Positions 11,571 to 21,837 of a stretch of 64,000 bases of DNA are shown here, one piece after another. Source of the stretch: Ophiobolus disseminans. Its lineage: Eukaryota; Ascomycota; Dothideomycetes; Pleosporales; Phaeosphaeriaceae. The notes under the pieces are model-generated. The model did not search any database. It saw only the letters and a program-made list of their open reading frames with translations, and was not told where the DNA came from. The stretch covers positions 75,861 through 139,860 of the forward strand of contig MU006234.1 in NCBI GenBank assembly GCA_010093685.1, read 5' to 3'. A program made the translations under genes and the position numbers. Position 1 is the first letter of the stretch, and each line of letters opens with the position of its first letter.

Positions 11571-13919
11571 TCAACCCAAGACAATGTCGACGCGTTCGCT
11601 AGGACCAGCATCCCAGGTTGTTTTCCATACACGGCCTACTGCCTTCCTATACGCAATCCCGTCTTCCCGCTCGATCCACATGACATTATAGAACTCGTAC
11701 GTTTCAAGCGCCTTGAGTTCGTCCTGTAGCGCTAACTCCATAATCTTAGCTTTCGTCGAGCCCCATTTGTCTTCTCTTGCAACACCAGCAGAAAGCACAA
11801 TGGCTTCGCATATTTCGCCCGTTGGCATGTCGCTTTCTTCGATGATGCCTGAACGTACATGGCCAACGTACTTCCCGGCTTCGTCGAGCAGAGAAAAGAC
11901 GAGGCAGCCAGGTACCTCGGCGTTCCAGTAGCTGCTCAGGCCTCGTCCACCGCTCTCGTAGCGTCCGCGCATTGCTTTGCCGGCTACGAGGTAGCGCCTT
12001 GTTGTGGTGAAGTGCAAGTAGTTTGACCAGTTGCCTGCGGTGTGTCGCAAGGGCTCTTCGGCGATGGGTATAGGATACACGAATGGTGTCCCCCATTCTC
12101 CACCGTGATCATCGTTCCTGAACCATGCAAAGTTCTCTTCATCTCGTTCGAGCCTTGGGTGCGACTGTTGGTGGAAGTGCCGTTTCCATCCAGGAGGGAG
12201 TTCGCAGTTGGGGTCGTTACGTGGAATTTGATGTGCATTGTAAGAGTTATTGATTTTATGTTTGTGCCCTGTGTCGATATCTTTTTTGAACCATTCCACC
12301 ATTGGCGTGAGCTCGATGCGAGGAGCGAGCCAGAGGCTGCCTTTCTTTACGAAGATTTGATCACATGTATTGTAGTACATAAAGGTCATATCACACGCCT
12401 GACTAACCCAAGACCAACTCGGAAACTCGCACGTCCGCTTGTCCTGGGCAAAGATAGGGAGCCATAGTAGGGCGTAGTCGAAAAAATACTCGGGCAAGCC
12501 ATGCAAGAATCCACCGGGAAACGATCGGCTTAGCACCTGCGTCACTGCGGCGAAAGCATTCAGTGCATCTGATTGGAAGCCGAGTAAGCGGCGATTGTAT
12601 CTGTATGCCAGATTTGCATATTGGTGGAGATCCGGCCACTTGTAGTATTGCAGGTCATGAGGGTCAGCCGGTTTTCGTTTCGACACGCGCAGTGGATCGG
12701 CTCCTTCGGGAATGTCGGCGAGGTCTTCGATCCAGGTACACCTTCGACATTCCCAAAACACTTGGTCCTGGAAGAACACCAGATTGCGATGCGATAGAGT
12801 TCTCTCCTGGAACGTCCAGCCTCTTCTATGCCACTCTTTTGGGTCTAGATTACTTTCAGATTCTGGAACCTGCATCATTACGCATCGCTTGGAGAATTGA
12901 TACATCTTCTGTTGGAGGTTGCGAGGAGAGTATGTCCCAGGAACGCCACGCAGACCGTGGTCTGCATCGATACCATCAGCGGCAACGATGGTGTAGTAAG
13001 ATCTGGCGTAGATTGATGCCATGCGATCCAGTTGCGCTTTCTTGTTTTCGAAGTCGTCCTGAACGATGCACAGTCTATCAACCCAGAGATATTGTTGTCC
13101 CATGGCTTTGGTCAAAACGATAGCGTCATATACGGTGGTAGGCAGTCGAGCAGATAATTCGGTGGATGACAGCGCACCCTTGCGCTGGAGGCTTTCGAAG
13201 TTCGCTTTCGTACTTTCTAGGATGTTTGGTATCCTGCCCCAGACATAACTCAAAGCCACATAATCTTGAGGTCTCATGACAGTGAGTCGCCACTTATCCA
13301 CGTCGATTAGTATGAGAGTATCCGAGAGTTCCATGGTTTTCCACGTCGGAAAGGTATGGCATGTTCCCTGATGGTCCATGTCGCAAGTGGCTGGCCATCG
13401 AGCGACCTGTCAATGTTCAACCAACGGCGATCGAGATCAAGATAGTAGCCAGTGTTTGGCTCTAGACTCGAAGGAGCGATGAGCTCCAGGTATTTCACAA
13501 AGTACTCGTCGTCATCCACATCATTGTACATCTGTAAAGGTCAGCTCCCACGTTTCCTGGTAGTTCATGACCTCTGCTCGTACCACTTTGACGTGAAAAC
13601 GTTGGTTGGAGACGAAACGCCCGAATTGAAGGCGCCAAGCTGTTGGATTGTAGTCCTCCTCATTAAGACCGCCTGTTGCAACCTCGGTGCGGAAGTAGTG
13701 AGCGACCGCCTGGCATGTCATACAGTGTGCACACTTCTCAAACTCGTCGAAAGTACCAAGTTGGACATTGAGAGAATTGTCGTATTCGAGATGCCAACGT
13801 TGCATAGTCTCGCTGATCGCGTCGCAACGAGGGCATGGCTCTGAAGGCTGCATCGTGTGCAAGGTACGGGTGCCTCGACTGGGAATACAATTACCTAGTT
13901 CAGCTCTGTTCTCTGTCAT
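11571..13919 (-). CDS. HET-domain (heterokaryon incompatibility) protein, frame broken
   Basis: HET-domain proteins trigger cell death or incompatibility after fusion of unlike hyphae (family knowledge). Exon 1 is 13919-13584 (ATG; Cys-rich 'PCPRCD' and 'CAHCMTC' segments). A 52-nt intron (GTACGA donor, CTGAC branch, TTTACAG acceptor) leads to 13531. From there the frame reads 'ELIAPSSLEPNTGYYLDLDRRW' to about 13411, while the remaining coding sequence (13406-11571) is in another frame. That second part has the domain motifs: 'YVALSYVWG', 'LWVDRLCIVQDDFENK', 'MASIYARSYYTIVAADG' and 'HRRGWTFQERTLSHR', plus a ~400-residue C-terminal region. No intron bridges the shift without losing the conserved 'RRW..ID..RW..C...H...C' type segment, so I infer a one-base frameshift near 13405-13411. 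A sequencing error or unusual splicing would be the alternative. Confidence 0.75.
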
Positions 13920-14057
13920 GTGGTATGTGAGTCAACCGGGTGTCGTTAAAAGTGGGCGTGGTTATCTCGGTCGTCCCCACGCTCAATTGGCTCCACGTCA
14001 GGCGCTGCATTTCGTTTCCAGTTGGCGCCACCTCACTCCTCTATCCATCTGCTATGC

Positions 14058-14339
14058 ATGAGTATGGCGTCCACAAACCACGAAAACATTACGCTTGATG
14101 AGGGAATCTCTTCAGGCGGGGGGAGATACCGCAAGAGGTGGCACAGAGTGGTTGTGAACATCGCCTTGACCCCCATCATTTGCCTGGTTCTCCCGCCATG
14201 GTGGCTGTACGACAAATACACTTCGAGCGACAAATTTCGGCGAAAGCAACAACACAGGAAAGGTGAGCGCAATTTTCATACGTCGAAGCAGATGTCTATC
14301 GGCGTTTCCTGCCCCACTTGTCAAGCCCGGAGTTATTAG
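14058..14339 (+). CDS. Small single-pass protein, truncated relative of the next gene
   Basis: ATG at 14058 (a second ATG two codons on) opens 93 codons. A basic stretch ('GGGRYRKRWHR') precedes a hydrophobic segment ('VVVNIALTPIICLVLPPWWLY') and a charged 'FRRKQQHRKGE' tail. The same arrangement, with TPII and PW in matching places, forms the N-terminus of the gene beginning at 14420. So this looks like a partial tandem duplicate that lost its DUF7730-like body. A GTGAGC sequence after the basic tail could be a splice donor, so the last ~20 codons may not be coding. Function unknown. Confidence 0.4.
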   Translation: MSMASTNHENITLDEGISSGGGRYRKRWHRVVVNIALTPIICLVLPPWWLYDKYTSSDKFRRKQQHRKGERNFHTSKQMSIGVSCPTCQARSY

Positions 14340-14419
14340 GCACCTGCATTTCCAGCGCCCCTTAACCGCCCGCAACATCACGATTGCACCCGCTCGCCCC
14401 TGTTCTCCGCAACCTCAAG

Positions 14420-15593
14420 ATGACTTCTGTGGAAGTTGGAGACCCAGGACTTGATGCTGCAATACGGAAAGCACGCGAACGACGGCGTCGTCGTCGGAAG
14501 GTTCTTTACGTCACAATGACACCCATCATTCCGATTTTATTACTGTTGTCTGCGCCTTGGATCTTGTTCGAGATGCATAGATCGACTGACGCATACAAAG
14601 AAAAGAAGCGCAGGAAGGAAGAGGCGAAAGACGCGAAACCACCAAAACTCAAGCAGCGGAAGCGAGCGTTGTCCATCTCTCAAGATCTGCCGCAAAGCAC
14701 AATCGTCAAACACCAACTCCAATCGCGACTATGCACACTACCCGCAGAACTACGACTCCAAATATATGGAGAGATTTTCGGGAAAAGAGAAGGGATACAC
14801 GTCGAGTTCCATCAAGGTGTCATACATGCTGATCGGTGCCGAGTGCCCCACGATGAGGCTATGGCAGCACAGCTCCATGCGCAATGCCGGTGTCGATCTC
14901 AAAATCAAGGACGACAACCTATCCCTTTTCGTGGTAAAAATGTTTCTAATATGGGCGTACTTGGATTGCTGCAAAGTTGTAGACAGATGTAAGTTTGGAT
15001 AGCGGGAAGTACGTTGTAAACGATGAACTTACCACCTCTCTAGGTATACTGAGTTTATCACACTACTCTACTCTCAGCCAACATTCCTGTTTCACGACTA
15101 TCATTCCCTCATTGCCTTCTTCTCGGCGATTCTCCCTGAGCGTTTCAACAGTATACAAAGCATCATCCTGTGGCAGGATCCCGAGTTGACCCCGCTTGAA
15201 CAGCCCAAAGTAGCACTGTTCTCGGGCGTACAATCCTATCGCATCCTCCATGTTCACAAGTGCAAGATGCGCAATCCCATTCTGCCAACGCTGCCACCGC
15301 TGAACCGGGCATACAAAGATAACGATGTATGGTTTCAGGTGCGGAATATACTACGGCAGATGCCAGCGCTGAAAGAAATGAGGGTTCAAATCTCAATTTC
15401 CCTGCTAGGCATTGAGGCACGGGCGCTTCGATACGGAGAAGATCCTCCCAGAGTAGGACAGTTGCGTACATTGGTCCATAATCTTTGGGAGGATCCGACT
15501 ACAAAAGAGTGGGAAGATTTCGAGTTCTCCACTAATGTTTATGCTACCACCGACTATTGGCACATTATTAAGGGGTTGAGGAAAAAGGGCTGA
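14420..15593 (+). CDS. DUF7730-like protein with N-terminal membrane segment
   Basis: Two exons, 14420-14988 and 15044-15593, about 372 residues. The intron has GTAAGT and CTCTAG and joins '…LLQSCRQ' to 'MYTEFITLLYSQPTFLF'. The start is the ATG at 14420 (MTSVEVGDP). Residues ~15-25 are Arg-rich ('RERRRRRRK'), followed by a membrane segment ('MTPIIPILLLLSAPWILF') and a Lys/Arg-rich linker. The body starts with 'LPAELRLQIYGEIFG', the usual opening of fungal DUF7730/F-box-like domains, then a 'GVLGLLQSCRQMYTE' motif typical of this family and a region resembling leucine-rich or helical repeats. Such proteins are abundant in Pezizomycotina and have no assigned activity. Adjacent to a truncated relative at 14058. 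Confidence 0.8.
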
Positions 15594-15799
15594 CGATGCA
15601 TCGTTTTCTGCGTTCTTTGTGTGATACAAGATAATTCCGCATTCGTCAACGTCGTAGACCAGATCCGGCCAACCCCATCTTTTGTTCGGGACGTGCTGCA
15701 CACAATCAAGAACAGTCAACATATCAATCGCGATAAACATGTCTCATTCTCATTCTCCTCGTTCGCTCATATCGAAATCCACCCAACTGTCAGGACACC

Positions 15800-17175
15800 A
15801 TGGTTAGACCCACGAGCCGCTTATCCAACACGCCGAGTGCCGGCTATGGGCGCCACGGGACCATTGGAAAGCAGAAACAAGCACTTGACTTCATAGAGCA
15901 CTACGACAGCGACGATTCATTCCGGAGACAGGGCAAGCAGCCACAGCAGCGCCAATACGGAACGTACGGTGGTGAAAATCTCAAGTTTGGAGAGCAGACC
16001 AGACAGCGACCCTATGGAACATACGATGGCCGCAAGTTTGCCTTTGAGGAGCAGCCCAAGCAGCGCCCCTATGGAACATACAATGGCCGCAAGGTTGCTT
16101 TTGAGAAACAACCAAAGCAGCCTCCATTCGGAACTTATGCGGGAGGAGAGATTCGCTTTGATGGAAACGAAGATGAAGATGACTACAATGACGAAGATTA
16201 CTACGACGAAGACTCTGAATACGATGCGCAAGAGCACCTTGTTGCAGAAAAAGAAGAAAAAGCATATGCCGTAAGACCTACACTTCACTGCAACTTTGCT
16301 TGACTGACAGTACTTAGCTGATTTTCGCATTCACCTCGTGCACTTTTTTCTTTTTCCCACAACTCACCCTCGTCGGTAAACTCATCATATGCCTCGGCGC
16401 ATACTTCTTAATCTTTCCTGTGCGCGACGTTGTCGAAGCCAGCGAATATGTGGATGATACATCTCAACATGGAGACAACGCTCCGGAACGGCGTCAAAGC
16501 TACGAACGTGAGTCTCGATGAATTTTCAGCTCCTCGCGTGACGCTCGCTAATAGCAAACAGCTCGTGAGCCCATTCCAAAAAAGCTTGTTCCAGCGTGGT
16601 TCAGTCTTCACAACTACATCATGCTCGCCACCGACCCCACCGCGATCGATGAGTATGTAATCGCCGAGCACTGGCAGGCGCGCCGTCTCTCGCCTGAAGC
16701 GTTGCGTAACTACTGGCCGCATTTCCGCCGCGGGAGTGCCAAGTTCGGCAAACATTTATGGGAGTGGGGCTGGCGAGTTACCTTCGCGCACGGCGCGCTG
16801 CAACTTCTCGTCACGCTCGTGCAAGCCCTCGGAGCTCATTTCTACGAGGGGAGAGATATCGTTGGCTTGTTCCCACGCTACTTGAACAACGTTGCTTCTC
16901 TCGAGAACCTCTTCGGCGTTGCGGGCACCACGGCACTTCGCAACCATTTGCGCTTAATCTTTGGATGGTGGTGGAGCTGGATATACGGGTTGACGTGTCT
17001 GTTTCTGTGGTATTTGTCTAAACTCATCCTAGGAGTCTTGTGGGACATCACACGATCTTTGTTCCGAACATTGTGGTGGATTATGGTGCAGGATAACTAT
17101 CCTTCTGGTCACGTGGCCGAGGGAGTGAATGCGACAACACCGCTGGGAGCTGCAGGTGTTGGTGCGTCGGTGTGA
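15800..17175 (+). CDS. Fungal membrane protein with four 19-residue repeats
   Basis: Not a family I can name. Exons 15800-16270, 16318-16507 and 16562-17175, about 424 residues; donors GTAAGA and GTGAGT, acceptors TTAG and ACAG. Residues ~50-125 hold four tandem 57-bp (19-residue) units built on [QR]-x-[PQ]-[YF]-G-T-Y-x-G, followed by a strongly acidic tract rich in Asp, Glu and Tyr. Membrane segments come right after the first intron ('FFFFPQLTLVGKLIICLGAYFLIFPV') and near residues 285-305 and 345-380 ('FGWWWSWIYGLTCLFLWYL'). The central stretch 'AWFSLHNYIMLATDPTAIDEYV' looks soluble. Probably an endomembrane protein with a repeat-bearing cytosolic head; this is inference. Confidence 0.75.
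15947..16174 (+). repeat. Four tandem 57-bp coding repeats
   Basis: Units start at 15947, 16004, 16061 and 16118. Units 2 and 3 are the most alike (CAGCG[AC]CCCTATGGAACATAC start); units 1 and 4 have diverged. All are in frame and encode 19-residue units of the membrane protein at 15800-17175. Confidence 0.85.
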
Positions 17176-17436
17176 TGGTGTCGGTTTGTGAAGTAGGTGA
17201 GGGGACCGTATGACGAAGTGCTGCCATTAAAGTCAATCAGGAAGGATTTTGATGTTGAAGGGTGTGGGCTGTGTGAAGATTTGGTGTGCTGTCCCTCAAC
17301 GTAAATTCATGGTTCAATTTCTCAATCATAATTCTTCTCCATATTACTACAAGCAACGACGCCATATTAACATCTTTTTGGCTCATTATAAAATATCTCC
17401 CAAGCGCTCATAAACCCAAACCACTCCATCAGCGCC

Positions 17437-18378
17437 ATGAGAACCCAGTACTGCGCCTTCGTACTATCTGTGTTCTCAACAGCATCAGCCCACTCTTGGC
17501 TGCACTGCACTGCACTGCACTGCACTGCACACAATAACACTGGGATCTTGGCAGACATGAAAGTCAGTTCTTGGGTGACATACCTCTCGAAAACTGCTGC
17601 TCTAACAGCCACCCACGAAAAGCCGCCGCCGCCGAAAACGCGCCCGTCATCGACCGTTTGATGCCCTGGTTTGCCAATCTATGCCAGGGCTGGCCACGTG
17701 CGAAGCAGAATCCGGGGAACTGGACGGAGGAAACCACAAACTACCTCTGGGATATCAGCAAGGCAAAGTTCGAGTCGAAAGGTACGACGAGCGCATGGAC
17801 GTGCAAGATACTTGCTAATACAACATTCGGATGTAGGTACAGAATCACACGCATGCCACCCCAACCAACGCACTCCAAACCAGCATCTCGAAGCCCCCGC
17901 GCCCGGCACAAAACTGGCTAATCTCGCGCACCATGACAATCCCGCGCCCATGGCCACAGCGGCAGCCGGCTCCAACATAACCCTAATGTTCGGCGGCAAC
18001 GGACACACGCGCGGCAACAACGCGGGCCCAAACGGCGATCCAGGCCGTGTCGTCGTGTACTGGGTGGGCGAGAAGGAGAAAGAACTCGTCGACATCAAGG
18101 AGTTGAATGATGACACGCTTGTTCAGGAGAACGGATTCAGCGAGGAGAGTTTCAGCTATCAGGCGGATAAGGCGGTCACGAGTCCGACGGACGGGTTGAT
18201 GGATAAGGGGAATTGGATGACGTTGAGATTGTGAGTGGATCATAGGAAGTGGGGAGCGGACAATGGCTGATTTGTGAATAGGCCCGAGTGCATGGAAAAG
18301 GGGAGGCATATGATGGTTCGAGTGTGGGCGTTTGGAGGGGAGAAGAGATTCAGTACGTGTTTTTGTGGTGTGATATAG
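17437..18378 (+). CDS. Secreted LPMO-like (histidine-brace type) protein, reading frame interrupted
   Basis: ATG at 17437 encodes a signal peptide (MRTQYCAFVLSVFSTASA) cut just before 'HSWLHC', so the mature protein would begin with His as in lytic polysaccharide monooxygenases. The body is in other exons: up to 17781 ('APVIDRLMPWFANLC' and 'WTEETTNYLWDISK'), then 17837-18230, then 18282-18378. The two later introns are clean (GTACGA..GTAG, GTGAGT..ATAG). The body has 'SHACHPNQRT', 'NITLMFGGNGHTRGNN' (a second His candidate), 'KGNWMTL', and a C-terminal 'RFSTCF', with several Cys. Between the signal exon (to ~17562) and the body I find no GT donor of the right phase, so either the gene is a recent pseudogene or I miss an unusual intron. 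The LPMO class is inference from His1, the GH-R motif and the Cys pattern. Confidence 0.6.
17501..17530 (+). repeat. (TGCAC)6 pentanucleotide microsatellite inside a coding exon
   Basis: Six perfect TGCAC units directly after the codons for the mature N-terminus HSWL. Six units (30 bp) keep the reading frame, whereas five or seven would not. Confidence 0.95.
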
Positions 18379-18574
18379 TGAGCGGTTTGTGCTTTTGAGA
18401 TGGCTTTAGGTGTGACTGTGGATGGTATATCGATCAGCAACCTTCGCATACCTTTTGTGCTGGAGGAACTTGTGTGAAGTGTCTCGCGAACTTGAAGGTC
18501 CGCAAATACGTGAGAAGAAGATGGTGTTGTGTATATTACGAAGACGATATGCTTTGGCACTAAACATGATACAC

Positions 18575-19754
18575 CTAGATTTGTCGTGCTTTATACCACT
18601 CTTCAATCGCAGTCTGCGTACTGCTCTTTGTCTTCCTGCTGGGCGTCATGATATCAATGATCGGAGCGATATGCGCCTCTTTCGCGCCCTCAACAAAAAT
18701 AACTCGGTTTGGATCGCCTCCGCCTGCGGCCCACCCAGCGATGAGGTTCTTCTCCAATTCCTTGATGGGGTCCGCGAGCACCTCGTAGCTGCCATATGCC
18801 ACAAACACGTCGCCGACAACTTTATGCAACCCCGTCCACCACGATGCAGGGTTTTTGCAAGCTTCGGTATACGCATCGCCTGAGACTGGGCCTGGGTCTG
18901 CTTCCGGATCATCAGTATTGGCTTTGTTGAGGAACATGGCTGACCACTTGCGCAGGGCAAGTGGAGAGAGCATATCAAGCTTGATATTGTCGTAGCTCGC
19001 AAATCCAGTGCCAAAGCCTGCCCACGGGCTGTAGAGGAGTGCGCCTCCAAGCGGCGCCTCAAGCCCGATCGAAGGCACCTGAGGATGTGGATGTAGGGCG
19101 TGTGAAAGTAGCATAAGGGCCAAGTTGCCTCCTGCTGAGTCGCCCGAGACAAATACATCCGATGGAGAGCGCCCAGTCTTATTGACTAAGTACGTCAAAG
19201 CGGCTGAGGCTTCCCTAAGCTGCGTAGGATGCGTTGCCTCTGGCGCGAGGGTGTACGCAAGAAGAAGTACCGCGAAGGAGTTGCCTTTCTCTGGATTCAA
19301 GTCTCTGACGAGCCTGGACAGATAGTAAAAGTTGCCATGGTTTGCCGATTGCGTGTATCCGCCGCCATGAAAGTATAAAACGACATGTCGAGCATTTGGA
19401 TTGCCCAGCCAATGCGCGGCGACCTTGTCACCATCAACTATGTCGATGTATTCGGTATTCGGCGTGATCGATTTGCCCTTACAGAATGCGGCATATAGCG
19501 CACTCGTACTGGAGTTGAGATATCGCGATTGCTTGATGGTTATGTGTTCCATCATACATCGGACGGCAGCGTAGAGCACGTCATTGTACAACGCCGTGCA
19601 GCGAATCGAGCGGAGGGGATACGTCAGTGCTTGGGTGATTGCTGTGAACACTATGCACCTTGTTAGCTACTGCTGACTGCAAGCTTCGATTTGGCTATTC
19701 ACCTATTTGCCCAATCAGCGGTGCCAAGCTGAGGACGCCGACTGAATCTCCCAT
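18575..19754 (-). CDS. Alpha/beta hydrolase, HSL (hormone-sensitive lipase) type
   Basis: Likely carboxylesterase or steryl-acetyl-hydrolase-like enzyme. A short first exon (19754-19703, MGDSVGVLSLAPLIGQ) is joined by a GTGAAT..ATAG intron to 19650-18575, giving about 375 residues. Without this exon the frame has no ATG. Motifs: oxyanion-hole 'YFHGGGYT', nucleophile 'GDSAGGN', an acid candidate in 'YGSYEVLADPI' and the His in 'KEAHIAPII'. The N-terminal 30 residues are hydrophobic and may act as a membrane anchor. Residues after the core are basic ('TPSRKTKSSTQ'). The substrate cannot be read from sequence; related fungal genes deacetylate sterols or hydrolyse short esters. Next to a Tc1-type transposon on its 5' side. 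Confidence 0.88.
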
Positions 19755-19990
19755 GCTTGTTCTAAAGGTCGGGACACAAGACGGATGGGAATCCGGGCTA
19801 ACATATCAGCGTGGGCGCCTGCGATGCTTTTAAAGCTGAGCATTGCGCTCCGCCGGTGGATACACCAGGAGAGACCGAGACGCCTACCGGTAACCGGTCT
19901 GCCAAGCCGTCCGGGCGGGGCGGGGAGCAGCAGGAAGGGAGTCGCTCATTCTGCATCACCAACGTGCGGGGACACAACATGCAGTCGCTA

Positions 19991-21342
19991 CAGTACTAGG
20001 TCAAAAGTTTTGAACCGCCAAGCTACTTAGCGCGAACTTCAACATTATCTACACTACCTTTACCCTCTCATAACTCAGCCAATATATAAGCAAATTAAAT
20101 TATTTTTGGTTCTGAGAATGCGTGCAAGGTCAATATTTAGTTTGCTAACCCTTCGCACGTCTGCATGCAGCGAGGCGTCGCGGCATACTCAAGATGAGTC
20201 GCCTGATCAATGCTCCGGGTATCCTCCGCCAGCACTCTTTTAGAGCACTACAAAAGCTATCCCACTCTTCTTCTGCCACACTCAAATTACTATACTGAGG
20301 ATAGGATTTATTTATGTATCGTTTAAGGTGGAACCAGAGGTGCTCAATTGGATTGAGATCAGGTGAATAGGCTGGCCATTTGATAGGTGTGATGTGGTGA
20401 TGCGCGAGGAAGCCCCTAACTACCCGCGAGGTGTGTATGCGAGCGTTATCCTGCATGAACAGTTGTGAACGCCTGTAGTGAGGCAGGAGTCCTTTTTTTA
20501 AGGCCTTAATGTAACTTTAGCTAGAGTACCCGCGCTTTGGAGCATCAGGATTGCGGTCTATTATAACTAGGTTACTCCTCTGCGCGCAACCCCTTTCATC
20601 CAACTACACACATGCCCATACCATCTGAGCTAGCTTCCTACCTGTTGGAGCTTCAGTTATTATCTCCTTCTTCTATTTTTCCTACGGAAAACGAAAGCAC
20701 CACTCTGTATTACCCCAAGAACCCTTCTAAATTGAACACTCATCACTGAACTTGAGCGTGCGCCGTCTCTACGGGAATTTACGCTAAAGTTTACAGAAGA
20801 TCTGACGCGCCTTAGCATGCTTGGCGGTAAGCTTTGGACGCTTTTTGCAGCAGAAATTGGTGAGGCCTTGTCGTTTGAGTACCCTGTATAGTGTAGAGCA
20901 ACTGGGTGGCTTCAAAGGGGTGCCCTCCGCGTTCACAAACACTGCCTCTTTGGCTAGATCTAAGTACTCAATCTTAGGAGCTGCGCGTACTTTTCTGTAT
21001 ATGATTTTTTCCTGGTGACGCGATAGTATACGAGGCCGCCCACTACGAGGACGCTCCTCTGTTGTGGCGGTTTTAGTGTAGGTGCGGAGGGTATATTTGA
21101 TCGCGCTCTCGCTTCGTCCAAACTCGCCTGCAAGCTCCCGCACTGTCACCCCTAGCTCCCTCTTGGCGATGATCCTTAGGCGTTCGGCAGGACTAATATT
21201 TGGGCCACGGCGCACATTTTGATCTATTTCTTGTCCAAATCAGCGCTGTGTAGGCATAGTTATGACGCGTTGAACTTGTGGTGTTGGTGTTGTGAAAGCG
21301 GGGTCGGGAAAACCGCGGTTCAAAACTTTTGACGCGTGACTG
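19991..21342 (-). mobile_element. Tc1/mariner-type transposon with TIRs and TA target duplication
   Basis: Terminal inverted repeats match: CAGTACTAGGTCAAAAGTTTTGAACCGC at the left (from 19991) and its near-complement at the right (ending 21342), differing mostly at the fourth to tenth bases. TA dinucleotides flank both ends (19989-19990 and 21343-21344), as expected for this superfamily. Length about 1.35 kb, the normal size. The transposase runs on the minus strand and is interrupted. Confidence 0.88.
20145..21215 (-). pseudogene. Tc1/mariner transposase, interrupted
   Basis: The N-terminal half (21215-20784) has two helix-turn-helix modules ('SPAERLRIIAKRELGVTVREL', 'KYTLRTYTKTATTEERPRSGRP') typical of Tc1 DNA-binding domains. 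It lacks an ATG; the first codon is GTG and an in-frame TAG lies just upstream. The C-terminal half (20456-20145) has the second catalytic Asp in 'QDNARIHTS' and 'WPAYSPDLNPIEHLWFHLK' with the third acidic residue. Between 20783 and 20457 the frame is broken by stops where the first catalytic Asp should be. The enzyme therefore is not expected to be active. Confidence 0.85.
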
Positions 21343-21415
21343 TATTGATGATCTTGCATTCCTTAGCCGCTTTGAGGCATGTATCTTCGCGGGTTGAGGT
21401 TCGCGTCTTGTACTT

Positions 21416-21837
21416 TTAAGCAGCACACAACCCTGTCTTCAATACCCATTTCTCCAGCTCGGTATCGCATCCGTAGCATGCACACGTCTAGATCTCGTCA
21501 GCTTTCGATCGCTCCACTCGTTGCATCGTTTGGATGCTCTCTCCATTTCTTTACACTTCTCGCCTATATTTCCACCGCCATCTTACGAAATCCATTCACT
21601 TACATCAAGTTTCGCCTTTCCCAGATCTTGGTCATCCACACATTTCAAGATATCCTCCGTAACATTGAACCTCAAGAAAGCTGCAAGGCATGCATTTGCC
21701 ACACGTACGGGCTGGCATTCAGCTGCCCAAGCGTCGCAGGGCCCGACCGTATTCTGACGCGAAAATAGTTTATCTAAAGGTGGCGCTGCAAGCGAGCTGG
21801 CAGCGAACAGAAGGCTTGATATGACGTTTGCACGCAT
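21416..21837 (-). CDS. Small cysteine-rich secreted protein, effector candidate
   Basis: Exon 1 is 21837-21604 and exon 2 is 21487-21416, giving 101 residues. The 116-nt intron has a GTAAGT donor, a GCTGAC branch site just before the ATCTAG acceptor, and joins '…LGKAKLD' to 'TCACYGCDTELEKW'. Residues 1-19 (MRANVISSLLFAASSLAAP) are a signal peptide, and 'FSRQ' further on could be a Kex2-like site. The mature part has eight Cys, three of them in the second exon's TCACYGC motif, enough for four disulfides. I cannot name the family. Size, Cys content and position beside a transposon fit fungal effectors, but a self-recognition or antimicrobial role is equally possible. Confidence 0.7.

Noticed and set aside
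13412..13537. A ~126-nt intron bridging the two HET frames (GTACAATG to TTGACAG)
   Set aside because: Phase would fit, but it would delete a stretch that reads as conserved HET N-terminal sequence, and a better intron (13532-13583) has a clear branch site and acceptor.
18361..18490. Extra 3' intron (GTACGT..TTTAG) in the LPMO-like gene
   Set aside because: Direct reading gives the expected 'STCF' end and a TAG at 18376-18378.
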